DNA of 64,000 nucleotides from Lachnospiraceae bacterium (GCA_009911505.1 QXXL01000012.1:1-64000); one strand, 5' to 3'. Positions 31,624-42,246 are shown, counted from the stretch's first letter. A program made the numbers and translations. Notes: generated from the letters alone by a model not told the origin.

Positions 31624-33782
31624 GTGGAAAAGTCTTTTGTTCCAATAAAGATAGAAAATATAACAAATTATTTTAATGACTGGGATCTGGAGAAACCAGA
31701 ATTTTTTTTGCCGGGACTAATGAGCTTTTATGAAGATTATGAGGGGCTTGCAAAAGGAATTGTATTATTATGTGACAGTTTAAAAAAGAAAGAAAAATAT
31801 CAGGAATGCCTATCCCTTGTAGAACTGTTCACAAAGCTGTGCATAAATGATAAAGATCAATTTTTGCTGGAGGAGCAAAGTAAATTAAATAGTATTCTTA
31901 TTCATCTGAAGAACAGCCAGCAATTATTTCTGGAAAGTAATCAGGCAGAGTATTTAAAGCAAATTTGCCAGGATGCCTTTTGTTTGAATGAAACAGTATT
32001 ATCGGTTGTTTCATTTTTAGCTGAACATAGACAGGCTGGCAATTGTGATTATGTTGAAGACATTAAAGCGCCGATATTAGACAATACTAATATAGGGTTT
32101 TTGGTCGAGCTTTTATGCGACGAAACGCGCAAATTATGTATTATCGTTGAAGACGAGACACAATGTGTCAACTATGATGCTTTGGCATATATGATCACAA
32201 TGTGTGGGCATAAAGTGATGCGATTGGCAATCTCCGAGTCAGCAAATAAATCTGAAGATGTATTAAATGATGATGGGGATAATATCGTACAACTATTTTG
32301 CAGGGAGGACGATTTACATAACGTCATAAAATCGTATTGTTCCGTACATTCTAAAGATGGATTTGCGTTGTTGCTTGCAACAGGGAATAGGTTGGATTTA
32401 TTGTCTTCTGCTGTGTGCGCGGAATTTCAAATTGCACGTTTATCGAATACAATATCGCCTGTATTAGAGGATAAAATAACGTTTGGATGGTGTGGCAATT
32501 ATTTATCTTATATTAGCAGAATATACAAAATGGATGTAAAGACAGAAATTGAAATGCCAAGCAAATGCAGGTTTTCCGTAGTAATACCTGCAAAGAATTC
32601 TGCGGAAACTTTACGTTATACGCTGTTAACATGTTTAAACCAGCGCTGGGATGGAGCATTTGAAATTGTTGTAAGTGATAACTCTACAGAAGGAAATATG
32701 GCGGTTAAAGAGCTGTGCGATTCTATGGGAGATGCCAGGATACGTTATATAAAGGCGCCAGGCCGTTAATCATTTCAAGGAGTTTTGAATATGCTTTTTT
32801 AAAGGCCAAGGGAGAGTTTATTATTGCATTAGGTTCAGATGACGGATTGCTTCCGTGGACATTTGAGGTGTTAGACAACATATTGGCCCGTTATCCGGAT
32901 AAGCTGATGATGTGGGACAGGGGGCAGTACCAATGGCCGGATTATGGCTGCGGTATATCAGATCGGTTAGATTTTTCTGGCGTATATGAATATGACAAAA
33001 TAGATATTGGTTATATAGATGGAGTAGATTTTATCTGTAATACAATATTAAATGAAAACAATATGTATTTGCTGCCATTGTGTTATATCAATTCTGGGTT
33101 CCGAAGAGAATATATAAGTACGTTGCTGGAGAAGACAGGGGCATTGTGGGATGGGCCATGCCATGATATATACACAGGGGTCGTAAATTCATGTATTAAT
33201 CAAAAAATATGCATGATAAAATATCCATTAACAATAGCAGGAATGACCAGAAAATCTACAGGAGCCACTTATAACAGGCATTTGACGACACTTGACTCCA
33301 TAATTAATAGAAATGAAAATTGGAAAAATGTGAATTATATAGGCGGATGGGCGAGAACTCAAATGGAAAAAATGATTCCGCATTTTACAACAGATGTTTC
33401 TATTCTTTACCACTGCCTTTTGCGTGCCGCTGCGAAAAAAATATTATCGCAGGAAATCATTACAGAAGTGGTAGACTGGAAAAGATGGTTTATGGGATTA
33501 TATAAGCTGATGAACAAAAAGGATTTATCATATGAACGCCAGTTAAGGGAATTGCGGTATGAAGCAAAATTACAGGGCGAGAGCTTCTTAGAATGGTTTG
33601 ATAAAAATATATTTACAGAGGGATTGGAATTGGAAGAGGTACAGGACGAATTAGGCGGGGATGCCAAAAACTATGTACAGGGGGTTGCGGAAACATGCCA
33701 TGTTGTTCTGGATGCATCCCGCTATGGCGTGACAAATATTTATGAAGCAGTAAAATTAATGGAGAAAGTAAGTGGGTTATAG
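31624..33782 (+). pseudogene. flagellin-linked glycosyltransferase (GT2), frameshifted
   Basis: Two overlapping frames together spell one protein of about 719 residues. The first (GTG 31624, after AAAGGAAA) runs to a stop at 32767-32769; the second continues from about 32757 to 33782. The intact paralog at 40063-42246 is colinear across the break: ...IKTPRSLAIGRNFEYAF there, IKAPGR-stop here, with RPLIISRSFEYAF in the next frame. One added base near 32757-32764 restores the whole protein. It has a helical N-terminal half, then a GT2 domain (FSVVIPAKNSAETLRYTL, GSDDGLLPW). It follows flagellin directly, so it probably glycosylates it. Real mutation, variable switch or assembly error are all possible. 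Confidence 0.85.
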
Positions 33783-33790
33783 GAGGATAC

Positions 33791-34567
33791 ATGAAAGTCG
33801 TTATTTTAGCCGGCGGACTTGGGACGAGGATCAATGAAACAGGGCATTTGAACCCCAAACCGATGACAGAGGTGGGGGACAAACCCATTATCTGGCACAT
33901 TATGAAGCTATATTCTTTTTATGGTTACAATGAGTTTATTATATGCTGTGGGTATAAACAACATATGATTAAAGAATGGTTTGCAGATTATTATTTATAT
34001 AATAGTGATATTACATTCAATTTTGCAAAACAAAATGAAATGATTGTCCATAATAATGTATCAGAGCCGTGGAAGGTAACATTGGTAGACACAGGGTTAA
34101 ATACCATGACAGGAGGGAGGATCAAACGGGTACAGAAATATATTGGCACAGAAACATTTATGGTAACATACGGAGATGGTGTGTCAAATTTGAATGTTTC
34201 CGAATTAGTTAAATTTCATAAAAATCATGGTAAAATTGGGACATTAACTGCAGTAAACGTTGATCAGAGATTTGGAATCTTAGATGTAAATGAACAGGGA
34301 AGGGTGAATGCTTTTCGGGAAAAACAAGCAGGGGATGCCAATTTGATCAATGGTGGGTTTATGGTTTTTGAGCCGGGAATATTTGATTATCTGATGTCAG
34401 ATCAAACTACATTGGAGAAGGAACCGCTCGAGAGATTGGCAGCGGATGGAGAACTGAAGGCATATAGGCATATAGGGTTTTGGAAATGTATGGATACACA
34501 AAGAGACAGAATGGAACTGGAAAGATTGTGGCGTGAAAATAAAGCGCAGTGGAAAGTATGGGAATAA
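33791..34567 (+). CDS. rfbF: glucose-1-phosphate cytidylyltransferase
   Basis: This 258-residue nucleotidyltransferase makes CDP-glucose from CTP and glucose 1-phosphate (EC 2.7.7.33). It has the N-terminal nucleotide motif ILAGGLGTRINE, the family sequence PKPMTEVGDKPIIWHIMKLYS, and VTYGDGVSNLN with the metal-binding aspartate. The late GFWKCMDTQRDR is characteristic of RfbF. AGGAGG precedes the ATG eight bases after the broken glycosyltransferase. It starts the CDP-sugar branch completed by the next gene. Confidence 0.95.
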   Translation: MKVVILAGGLGTRINETGHLNPKPMTEVGDKPIIWHIMKLYSFYGYNEFIICCGYKQHMIKEWFADYYLYNSDITFNFAKQNEMIVHNNVSEPWKVTLVDTGLNTMTGGRIKRVQKYIGTETFMVTYGDGVSNLNVSELVKFHKNHGKIGTLTAVNVDQRFGILDVNEQGRVNAFREKQAGDANLINGGFMVFEPGIFDYLMSDQTTLEKEPLERLAADGELKAYRHIGFWKCMDTQRDRMELERLWRENKAQWKVWE

Positions 34568-34575
34568 AATAATAT

Positions 34576-35646
34576 ATGAATAGCTTGGATTTCTACAAAG
34601 ATAAAAAAATATTAATTACCGGAAATACTGGATTTAAAGGGACGTGGTTAAGTAAGGTTTTATTGCAGGCAGGCGCGCAGGTTTTGGGGTATTCGCTTGA
34701 TGCGCCTACAGAACCGGGATTATATCACATCCTAAGAATGGAAAATCAGATGCGTACGGTAAGAGGGGATATTTGCGATTTTGAACAATTGTCCGCTGCA
34801 TTTAAACAATTTCAGCCAGAAATTGTTTTTCATCTGGCAGCCCAGCCCTTGGTTCAGGAGTCCTATAGAAGCCCACGGGAAACGTATGCGGTAAATGTCA
34901 TGGGCACGGTTAATGTGCTTGAGTGCGTCAGGTTAAATACATGTGTGAAGTCTTTTCTTAATATTACGACGGATAAAGTATATAAGAACAATGAATGGTT
35001 CTGGGGATATCGGGAAGAGGATGTGTTAAACGGATATGATCCATATTCAAATTCCAAATCCTGTTCAGAATTGATAACCGAAACGTATAAAAGATCTTTT
35101 TTGGGGCAAAGAGAGGTTGCTGTATCTACAGCACGCGCAGGAAATGTGATTGGAGGGGGAGATTTTGCAAAAGGCCGGATTTTACCGGATTGCGTTAGGG
35201 CGGCCTTGCAAAAGTCAGATATAGTGTTGAGAAACCCGTATTCTGTCCGCCCTTACCAGCATGTGCTTGAGGCATTATATGGTTATTTGCTGATTGCAGA
35301 AAAACAGTATAAAGATATTCATTTACAGGGGGCATATAATATTGGGCCGCAAGAAAGCTCATGTATTACAACTTTGGAATTAACCAAAATTTTTTGCCAA
35401 AATTGGGGAATGCACCTGAAATGGGAGATAAGTGGCGGTCAGAAAGATATGCCCCATGAAGCTCATTATCTAAAATTAGACTGTTCAAAAATAAAGGGCC
35501 TTATGAAGTGGAATACGGTGTGGGATATCGAAACGGCAGTAAAGAAGGTTGTGGATTGGACAAGGGCATGGAGTAGTGGGGAAAAGCAAGCTGAAATTGA
35601 GTTAGAACGTCAGATCATGGATTTTTGGAGGCAGATAGATGGATAG
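34576..35646 (+). CDS. rfbG: CDP-glucose 4,6-dehydratase
   Basis: This 356-residue extended SDR enzyme converts CDP-glucose to CDP-4-keto-6-deoxyglucose (EC 4.2.1.45). NAD binding is shown by TGNTGFKGTWLS at about 13-24. The catalytic TTDKVYKN segment and the Tyr-Lys pair in YDPYSNSKSCSE are present, and the RfbG-type SVRPYQHVLEALYGYL occurs late. It overlaps the next gene by eight bases. The product is the branch point for 3,6-dideoxy and branched 6-deoxy sugars; no RfbH dehydrase for 3-deoxygenation is in the window. Confidence 0.95.
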   Translation: MNSLDFYKDKKILITGNTGFKGTWLSKVLLQAGAQVLGYSLDAPTEPGLYHILRMENQMRTVRGDICDFEQLSAAFKQFQPEIVFHLAAQPLVQESYRSPRETYAVNVMGTVNVLECVRLNTCVKSFLNITTDKVYKNNEWFWGYREEDVLNGYDPYSNSKSCSELITETYKRSFLGQREVAVSTARAGNVIGGGDFAKGRILPDCVRAALQKSDIVLRNPYSVRPYQHVLEALYGYLLIAEKQYKDIHLQGAYNIGPQESSCITTLELTKIFCQNWGMHLKWEISGGQKDMPHEAHYLKLDCSKIKGLMKWNTVWDIETAVKKVVDWTRAWSSGEKQAEIELERQIMDFWRQIDG

Positions 35647-36442
35647 TACAGAAATGGCTTGGCGTATCCGGCGCCATACTGTAGAAATGACACATGTTTC
35701 CCATGGTTCCCATATAGCGCCGGCATTCTCCTGTGCAGATATTATTGCTGTTTTGTATACGGGGATTTTGAATATCAGCCCTCAAAACCTGCAGGATAAA
35801 GACCGGGATATTTTTATTATGAGCAAAGGACATGCAGGCGCTGCAGTATATGCAGCGCTTGCTGAATGTGGTTTTATACCAAAAGAACAGTTATTGCAGC
35901 ATTATGCGAACGGAAGCGTTTTATCTGGACATGTATCTCATAAAGGCGTACCGGGAGTAGAATTTTCTACGGGTTCTCTGGGTCATGGGTGTTGTGTGGC
36001 CGCAGGTATGGCATTGGCAAAAAAGAAGGACAAAAGGAAGGGGCGCGTATTTGCCCTTGTTGGAGATGGTGAGTGCGAAGAGGGATCAGTATGGGAAATG
36101 GCATTGTTTGCAAAACATTATAGTTTGGGGAATTTCACTGTAATTGTGGATCATAATAAAATGCAGAGCTTGGACTATTGTGATAAGACAATTGGGTTAA
36201 CAAAGTTAAAAGAGAAGTGGGAAGCCTTTGGATGGACGGTAAAGGAAGCGGACGGGCATGATCATGAAAAATTAAAACATGTCCTAAAGGAACAAAACGT
36301 AGAAGATCCATGCTGTATTATTGCACATACTGTGAAAGGAAAAGGTGTGTCCTTTATGGAAAATAATATATTATGGCATTATCGGGATCCGCAGGGAGAG
36401 TATTACGATGCTGCAGTAAAAGAATTGGAGCGGAAGAGATGA
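35639..36442 (+). CDS. split transketolase, N-terminal (TPP-binding) subunit
   Basis: This 267-residue protein is the thiamine-diphosphate half of a transketolase: an early HVSHGSHIAPAFSCADI, SKGHAGAAVYAAL, and the cofactor motif VGDGECEEGSVWE followed by VDHNKMQSLDYC. It ends just as the C-terminal subunit begins, with a four-base overlap. Split transketolases act in sugar-phosphate metabolism, but here the pair lies inside a CDP-sugar operon after rfbG. A role in adding a two-carbon ketol unit to a keto-sugar, or in supplying an unusual precursor, is therefore possible. Neither is proved. Confidence 0.9.
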   Translation: MDSTEMAWRIRRHTVEMTHVSHGSHIAPAFSCADIIAVLYTGILNISPQNLQDKDRDIFIMSKGHAGAAVYAALAECGFIPKEQLLQHYANGSVLSGHVSHKGVPGVEFSTGSLGHGCCVAAGMALAKKKDKRKGRVFALVGDGECEEGSVWEMALFAKHYSLGNFTVIVDHNKMQSLDYCDKTIGLTKLKEKWEAFGWTVKEADGHDHEKLKHVLKEQNVEDPCCIIAHTVKGKGVSFMENNILWHYRDPQGEYYDAAVKELERKR

Positions 36443-37359
36443 GAGATGCTTTTGTGGATACGCTGTGTGAACTGGCACAGGAAGATGAAAATATTTATTT
36501 GATTACAGGGGACTTGGGATATAATGTTCTGGATAAATTTTGGAATCAATATCCGGAAAGGTTTCTAAATGCCGGAATATGTGAGCAGAATATGGCGTCT
36601 ATTGCAGCGGGGCTGGCTGTAGAAGGGGATAAAAGCGTATTTATCTATTCTATTGGAAATTTTCCTACGCTAAGGTGCTTGGAACAAATCAGGAATGATA
36701 TTGCGTACCACTATGCGAATGTAAAAATCGTTTCAGTAGGCGCAGGTTTTGCGTATGGGCCTATGGGAATGAGCCATCATGCAACAGAAGATGTAGCCGT
36801 ATTAAGAAGTATACCAGGTGTAAAAGTATTTACACCTGCAGATCCATTTGAAGCGCGTATTGCGACGCAGATTGCCAACAAGCTTTCCGGCCCGGTTTAT
36901 CTAAGGCTTGGAAAAGGGCATGAGCCTAATTTAGAACGGATCGATACCGATATTCAGTATGGAAAGATGAGCTTATTAAAAGAGGGAGAGGATGCGGCTA
37001 TTTTGGCAATGGGGGCGATTGCAGGGGTTGCTTTGGAAGCTGCAAAGCGCTCAAAAGAAAAGATTGCTGTCTATTCGGTCCCGTTTATAAAGCCTTTTGA
37101 TACAGATAGAGTAAAAGCGCTGGCATTAAAATATAAAGTATTGTATACTTTGGAGGAACATAACCGTATTGGCGGGCTTGGGAGCGCAGTAAGTGAGACA
37201 GTTGCAGACTACGGACTGGGGATTAAAGTGGTAAGGCTGGGGTTGGATGAAACATTTACCGGAATAGTAGGGGATCAGAATTACTTACGGAAGGCCTATA
37301 GAATAAATGCAGAAAGTATATTGGATTATATAAGGGAGAATCAGAATGGACAACTTTAA
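36439..37359 (+). CDS. split transketolase, C-terminal subunit
   Basis: This 306-residue partner contains the pyrimidine-binding and C-terminal domains: ERFLNAGICEQNMASIAAGLAVEG with the cofactor-activating Glu in CEQN, the segment YGPMGMSHHATEDVAVLRSIP, and EEHNRIGGLGSAVSE late. It starts at the ATG at 36439, overlapping the N-terminal subunit, so the two are translationally coupled and should form a heterotetramer. The in-frame extension back to 36373 is inside the previous gene and is rejected. Confidence 0.9.
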   Translation: MRDAFVDTLCELAQEDENIYLITGDLGYNVLDKFWNQYPERFLNAGICEQNMASIAAGLAVEGDKSVFIYSIGNFPTLRCLEQIRNDIAYHYANVKIVSVGAGFAYGPMGMSHHATEDVAVLRSIPGVKVFTPADPFEARIATQIANKLSGPVYLRLGKGHEPNLERIDTDIQYGKMSLLKEGEDAAILAMGAIAGVALEAAKRSKEKIAVYSVPFIKPFDTDRVKALALKYKVLYTLEEHNRIGGLGSAVSETVADYGLGIKVVRLGLDETFTGIVGDQNYLRKAYRINAESILDYIRENQNGQL

Positions 37360-38299
37360 GTTAGTAATGTTATCGGCAGGATTTGAGCATGGAGGAAACG
37401 TAACCCACAGGCATTTGGACGGACATTCCAAACTATTGGTATATCCATTTGAATCGCAGTTGGGAAACCGGAATTTTAATGATTTTTTGGCATCTGTAGA
37501 GAGGGTACAGTATAGATATCCGGAATTTCCGGAGGGTATGGAGCCCAGAGAATTATATGAGCAGATGATAGATGAGGAACTAAAGACGTTTTTAAGAAAA
37601 AGGAATGGTTCAAAATTTAAAGATGCAGATTTGCAGATGGATGAGAGAGAGAGGATCGCCTTCTTTGAACAGGATTTAAAGGCGAAGGATTTGTACAGGC
37701 GCAAAGATGTCATTGAAGCTTTTTTTAAATCCACATTTTACAGTTGGAAAAACTACTATACTGAAGAACGGAATAATATGGTTTATGTGGGCTATTCACC
37801 GGCAATTGGAATTGATGCAGCCAGGATGATAAAAGATTTCCCTGATATTAAAATAATCCATATCGTAAGAAATCCATTTTCGGCATATCGTGATACCAAG
37901 CGGCGTCCATTCCCGCAAGATTTGAGTAAATATTTAATTACCTGGAATATATATCATTCTACTGTGGAAATGTATCAGAAAATGTATCCGCAAAATATAA
38001 AAATTGTGCGTTACGAGGATATGGTACATGATAAAACAAAGTTTATGACTGAACTGGCAGCATTTATTGGAATTGAGTTTGAAGATACCATGCTTTATCC
38101 AAGCTGGAATAGCAAGAGAATTGACACGGATATTGCTCCATGGGGAACTGTTTTAAGGAGCACAGAGGAGTATAATTCTAAAATAATAGATGAGCTGTCT
38201 GAAGAGGAAAAGAAACAGATCACAGGAGGCACAATGGCGCTTGCCAAGCACTTTGGGTATGGCAGCATAGACTATTTGAAAAAATATTATGCTGAGTAA
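37346..38299 (+). CDS. sulfotransferase-family protein
   Basis: This 317-residue protein has the 3 prime-phosphate motif of PAPS-dependent sulfotransferases in HIVRNPFSAYRDTKRRPFP (about 172-190) and a later VRYEDMVHDKTKFMTELAAFIG, typical of the family. The N-terminal P-loop-like segment is less standard (LSAGFEHGGN rather than a clear PRSGST). It overlaps the transketolase gene by 14 bases and the next gene by 11. It may sulfate a sugar of the glycan. Bacterial sulfation of flagellar glycans is uncommon, so the true donor should be considered open. Confidence 0.75.
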   Translation: MDNFKLVMLSAGFEHGGNVTHRHLDGHSKLLVYPFESQLGNRNFNDFLASVERVQYRYPEFPEGMEPRELYEQMIDEELKTFLRKRNGSKFKDADLQMDERERIAFFEQDLKAKDLYRRKDVIEAFFKSTFYSWKNYYTEERNNMVYVGYSPAIGIDAARMIKDFPDIKIIHIVRNPFSAYRDTKRRPFPQDLSKYLITWNIYHSTVEMYQKMYPQNIKIVRYEDMVHDKTKFMTELAAFIGIEFEDTMLYPSWNSKRIDTDIAPWGTVLRSTEEYNSKIIDELSEEEKKQITGGTMALAKHFGYGSIDYLKKYYAE

Positions 38300-39140
38300 A
38301 TGGAATTACTGGTTTCAGAAAGAATACGACCATATAGCATTGACATGGAAACAGATAGAAACGGCTTTGTTTGAAAACGGCATAAAGATACATGGGCAAA
38401 TTCCTGGAGGCACATTAAGCAGGGTATATGAAATATCCAATGACTGCGTATTAAAAACTCAAATACAAGGCAAAACCAATTTATTCAAAGAGTATTGTAT
38501 TTTAAAAAAGCTGTATGGAGATATATTTCCTGTAAGCTATCATGAAATTTTGATAGATTCGGAGCCGGTTGCATATTATATTATGCCGAAGCTAAACTTA
38601 TTGGAAGAAAGCGCATGCACCCCTAATTTGATCCGGGAACTGGTACAAGGCTATCAGTCAAAATTGGAAAGCCTTGAGGGAATCGGTACATTGATAAATT
38701 ATTCGTTACATGAGCTTGTAGAACAAGCTAAAACCGGTTTGCAGTTATTAAAAGATCATGGGCTTTTATCAGAAAAAATGTACTCGTTTTGCTGGGAAAA
38801 TTGTATTAAGCTTTCAGAATGCCGTACGAGTGTACTTTGCCACGGCGATTTAAGCCAGAAAAATATGATGCAGTATGGAAGCCTGCCTGTTATTATAGAC
38901 TGGGAAGATGCGATGATAGGGCCGCAGGGCTATGATGCTGCATATTGGCTTACATTTATGGCGCAAAGGAAATATTATAGGACAAATAGCCTGCATATAT
39001 TTGGCATAGGAAAAGAAGAGATGAAGGAATACATGAGCGTTATTGTTACGTTAAAGTCAGCCCTTTCATTATTAAATCAATCGTATAAGACACATTCGCT
39101 GTCTTGCGAAGAGCGGATGTTGGAAATATTTAGGATGTGA
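38289..39140 (+). CDS. aminoglycoside/choline kinase-like phosphotransferase
   Basis: This 283-residue protein has an APH-type kinase fold: a nucleotide-facing N-lobe with SRVYEISNDCVLKTQ, the catalytic loop LCHGDLSQKNMM with Asp and Asn, and the metal-binding IIDWEDAMIGPQGYDAAYWL. Such enzymes phosphorylate choline, sugars or antibiotics. Within this operon a sugar or alcohol kinase that prepares a nucleotide-sugar precursor or decorates the glycan is more likely than drug resistance. It overlaps both neighbours slightly. Confidence 0.8.
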   Translation: MLSKWNYWFQKEYDHIALTWKQIETALFENGIKIHGQIPGGTLSRVYEISNDCVLKTQIQGKTNLFKEYCILKKLYGDIFPVSYHEILIDSEPVAYYIMPKLNLLEESACTPNLIRELVQGYQSKLESLEGIGTLINYSLHELVEQAKTGLQLLKDHGLLSEKMYSFCWENCIKLSECRTSVLCHGDLSQKNMMQYGSLPVIIDWEDAMIGPQGYDAAYWLTFMAQRKYYRTNSLHIFGIGKEEMKEYMSVIVTLKSALSLLNQSYKTHSLSCEERMLEIFRM

Positions 39141-39145
39141 AAGAA

Positions 39146-40066
39146 ATGAATATTGTTATAACTGGCGCCACAAGTTTTATCGGAAATAAATTGCTCAGGG
39201 CATACCTGTCCGATGAAAATATTATTTATGCAGTTATAAGAAAACAAAGTAAGAAAAAGGATTTTCTAAAGGGGCACCCAGCGCAAATTAGGATTATTGA
39301 GCTAGATATGGAGGATTATGGGCGGATTGGAGAATATATACACGGTCCCTGTGATATCCTGTATTCACTTGCCTGGGAAGGGGCACGGGGAAAAGACCGG
39401 CATAATCAAAGTCTTCAGCAAAAGAATTACCAGTGTACTATGGAACTTATCAGCCAGATCCATACGATTGGCTGCGGGGCGTGCGTTTTGGCAGGTTCAC
39501 AGGCAGAGTATGGAATTGTAGATGGGATTATATCGGAAGAGACGGAGTGTAATCCGACAACTGCATACGGCAAATACAAATGGAAGTTATATCAAGAGGC
39601 ATTTCAATATTGTACATCAAATGGTATCCGGATTTATGAACCCCGTTTTTTTAGTTTATATGGCGAACATGATTATGAGAACACATTGGTAAGCGCGGCG
39701 CTGCAGAAAATGTTGAAAAATGAACGGTGTGAATTTACAGAAAGCACACAGTATTGGAATTACCTGTATATTGATGATGCTGTAAAAGCAGTCATGCTTC
39801 TGCTACAACAACAAGCGCCAGACGGTGTGTATAATATTGCTTCAGATGATACCAGGATTTTAAAAGATTACATTATGGAAATGTATCAGGTTACAAATAG
39901 CAGGAGTGATCTGAAATTTGGCAGTATTGCATATCCACCTGAAGGAAAAGTAAGTATAAAACCGTCTATTAAAAAGATTCAGGGCATTGTCAACTGGGCT
40001 CCAGAAATAAGTTTTGAGAACGGGATACGGAAAATGGTATTTTATGACAAAGGAGATGGCAAATGA
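39146..40066 (+). CDS. NAD-dependent epimerase/dehydratase-family sugar enzyme
   Basis: This extended SDR of about 306 residues has NIVITGATSFIGNKL at the N-terminus, AGSQAEYG in place of the usual Ser/Thr strand, and a catalytic YGKYKWKLY. It belongs to the reductases and epimerases acting on nucleotide-linked 4-keto sugars. ATG 39146 is chosen over the in-frame GTG at 39137 because it gives the usual N-terminus; the GTG would overlap the upstream stop. It may reduce the 4-keto group after C-methylation or epimerisation. Substrate not determinable. Confidence 0.85.
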   Translation: MNIVITGATSFIGNKLLRAYLSDENIIYAVIRKQSKKKDFLKGHPAQIRIIELDMEDYGRIGEYIHGPCDILYSLAWEGARGKDRHNQSLQQKNYQCTMELISQIHTIGCGACVLAGSQAEYGIVDGIISEETECNPTTAYGKYKWKLYQEAFQYCTSNGIRIYEPRFFSLYGEHDYENTLVSAALQKMLKNERCEFTESTQYWNYLYIDDAVKAVMLLLQQQAPDGVYNIASDDTRILKDYIMEMYQVTNSRSDLKFGSIAYPPEGKVSIKPSIKKIQGIVNWAPEISFENGIRKMVFYDKGDGK

Positions 40067-42246
40067 ATACAATACCAAAAACAATCAGACAGATATTAGT
40101 GGAATTGGATGCAGATAGGGAGCATACGGCTGAGGATGCCGTATCTTTTTTGAATGAGGTGATTTGCCTGTATGAGGATTATGAAGGGCTATCGGATGGG
40201 CTTGTTTTTTTGGCCGGTTTATTAAAGGAGGATGCCAATTCCCGTTATAAGGAATATCTGCCGATCGTTGAGGTTTTTTCCTGCCTTTGTTCAGAAAGGG
40301 GCCATTTGTTATTAGAGCAACAAAAAGAAATACAGGAGCAAAAAAAGAATCTGGAAATAGCGCAAAGTAAGTTTTTAGAAACAGATGATGACGTAAAGTA
40401 TATACAGATAATAGCTGAAAGCGCATATTATCTGAATGAACCTGTCGTACATGTAGCGGCACAAATGCTTTACAATCAGATAGAGAGAGGAATTTCATCC
40501 AAAGACAACATCGGTAAGCAGGTTTTAAACGGTCTGAATATTGGATTTTTGATTGAATCTCTACAGGATAAGGGCAATACCTTTGTCCTCATAGCAAACG
40601 GGCAAACGTCCATAAATTACGATATATTGGCAAATATGATTTCAAGGCTGGGGCATACTGTCATCATAATGATACCGGATGATTCTATTGGGGCATCTGA
40701 AGAAGAATGCATTAAACTGATAAAAGAGTACGGCGATATTGTTGTTGTCCCATATTCAGAAGCTGTATTATGCCAATTAATTCATTACTGCCGTTTAAAG
40801 TATTCTAAAGACAATATGGTTTGCCTGATAGGGGCTGGCTATCGATTGGATCAGTTAAGCCTGTGCGCAGGAAGAGAATGCGAAATAGAAAGGCTTACTT
40901 CCATGAAATCTGCGGTTTTGGAGAATAAGCTGACGTATGGCTGGGCGGGGGATTATTTGTCCTATATCAGCCGGATTTATAAGTGTAATGCACATAAAGA
41001 GCTAGATGCAAGGACGGAATATAAATTTTCAATTGTTATACCAACCAGGGGGCCGGTTGAAACATTACGGCATACATTACAGACCTGTATTTCACAAAGG
41101 TGGGATGGGGATTATGAGATTGTTGTCAGTGATAATTCATTACCAGAAAATACATCTGTATATGAATTGTGCAAAGAGATGAATCATGATAAAATACATT
41201 ATATCAAGACACCCCGTTCTCTGGCAATCGGCAGGAATTTTGAGTATGCTTTCCTAAAATCAAGAGGTGAATTTCTAATTCCAATTGGATCGGACGATGG
41301 CCTTTTGCCATGGACGTTAGAGGTATTGGCAGAAGTTTTAGAAAATGTGGACGATAAAATTATTACCTGGGAAAGAGGCCAGTACCAATGGCCGGATTTT
41401 GGGAAAGGAATGTCAGATCTCCTGCAGTTTCCATGCTCAGCAGAAAAAGGACGGTATGAGGTTGACTATATTGCTGGGGCGAATTTCCTTAACAATGTTC
41501 TAAGGAATCCACAGAATATGTACATGCTTCCTCTGTTATATATCAATTCAGGGTTTAGAAGAAGCTATATGAAAACATTAATACAAAAAACGGGGCGGCT
41601 TTGGGATGGCCCTTGCCAGGATATATTTATGGGCATCATAAACTGTGTAATCAATAAAAATATATGTAGGATTAGATATCCGCTAACGATTGCGGGAATG
41701 GCACAGTATTCTACTGGACAGAAATATACCCGGCTGTTGGATTCATTTGAAAAAGTAGTCCGTAGGAGTAAAAATAAAGATCTTGGGGAGTCAGGTTATA
41801 TCGGAGGCTGGGCCAGCTCTGCGGTAGAAAGGAATGTTCCCCGCATTACATCAGATATTGGTTTGTGCTATAATTGTATGATGCGGGTAGTTGCCAAGAA
41901 CATATTGCCATTGGAATTTGCCAGGCAATATTTTGATATGAAAAGGTGGTTTATTGAAATTTACAGCCTGATGAATAAAAAGGAGCTTATTTTTGAACGG
42001 CAGTTAAGGGAGCTGCGATTTGCTGCAGCTTATAACGGATTAGACTTTTTACAATGGTTTGAAGCAGAAATTATGGCAGCGGCAATGCAGAAGGAAGAGG
42101 ATGCCCCTATACCGGAAGATATGGAAGAGAAAAGATATGTTAGTAAAGTGCTTGACGATGGTACGGTTATTTTAGACGCGTCAAAGTATGGGGTACAGAA
42201 TATTTATCAGGCAATGCGGTTAGTTGAAAAGGTGAGCCAATTTTAG
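40063..42246 (+). CDS. large GT2 glycosyltransferase, intact paralog
   Basis: This 727-residue protein starts with a helical region (YEDYEGLSDGLVFLAGLL), followed by a Rossmann-like part around 165-300 (NIGFLIESLQDKGN) and a GT2 catalytic domain from about 324 (FSIVIPTRGPVETLRHTL). The DxD-type metal site is GSDDGLLPW near 409. About 250 further residues contain INSGFRRSYMKTL and LWDGPCQDI. It is colinear with the frameshifted gene at 31624-33782 and gives the reference for that break. The pair flanks the CDP-sugar genes, as if the cassette had been inserted between two copies. Cytosolic transfer of sugar onto flagellin before export is likely. Confidence 0.88.
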   Translation: MNTIPKTIRQILVELDADREHTAEDAVSFLNEVICLYEDYEGLSDGLVFLAGLLKEDANSRYKEYLPIVEVFSCLCSERGHLLLEQQKEIQEQKKNLEIAQSKFLETDDDVKYIQIIAESAYYLNEPVVHVAAQMLYNQIERGISSKDNIGKQVLNGLNIGFLIESLQDKGNTFVLIANGQTSINYDILANMISRLGHTVIIMIPDDSIGASEEECIKLIKEYGDIVVVPYSEAVLCQLIHYCRLKYSKDNMVCLIGAGYRLDQLSLCAGRECEIERLTSMKSAVLENKLTYGWAGDYLSYISRIYKCNAHKELDARTEYKFSIVIPTRGPVETLRHTLQTCISQRWDGDYEIVVSDNSLPENTSVYELCKEMNHDKIHYIKTPRSLAIGRNFEYAFLKSRGEFLIPIGSDDGLLPWTLEVLAEVLENVDDKIITWERGQYQWPDFGKGMSDLLQFPCSAEKGRYEVDYIAGANFLNNVLRNPQNMYMLPLLYINSGFRRSYMKTLIQKTGRLWDGPCQDIFMGIINCVINKNICRIRYPLTIAGMAQYSTGQKYTRLLDSFEKVVRRSKNKDLGESGYIGGWASSAVERNVPRITSDIGLCYNCMMRVVAKNILPLEFARQYFDMKRWFIEIYSLMNKKELIFERQLRELRFAAAYNGLDFLQWFEAEIMAAAMQKEEDAPIPEDMEEKRYVSKVLDDGTVILDASKYGVQNIYQAMRLVEKVSQF

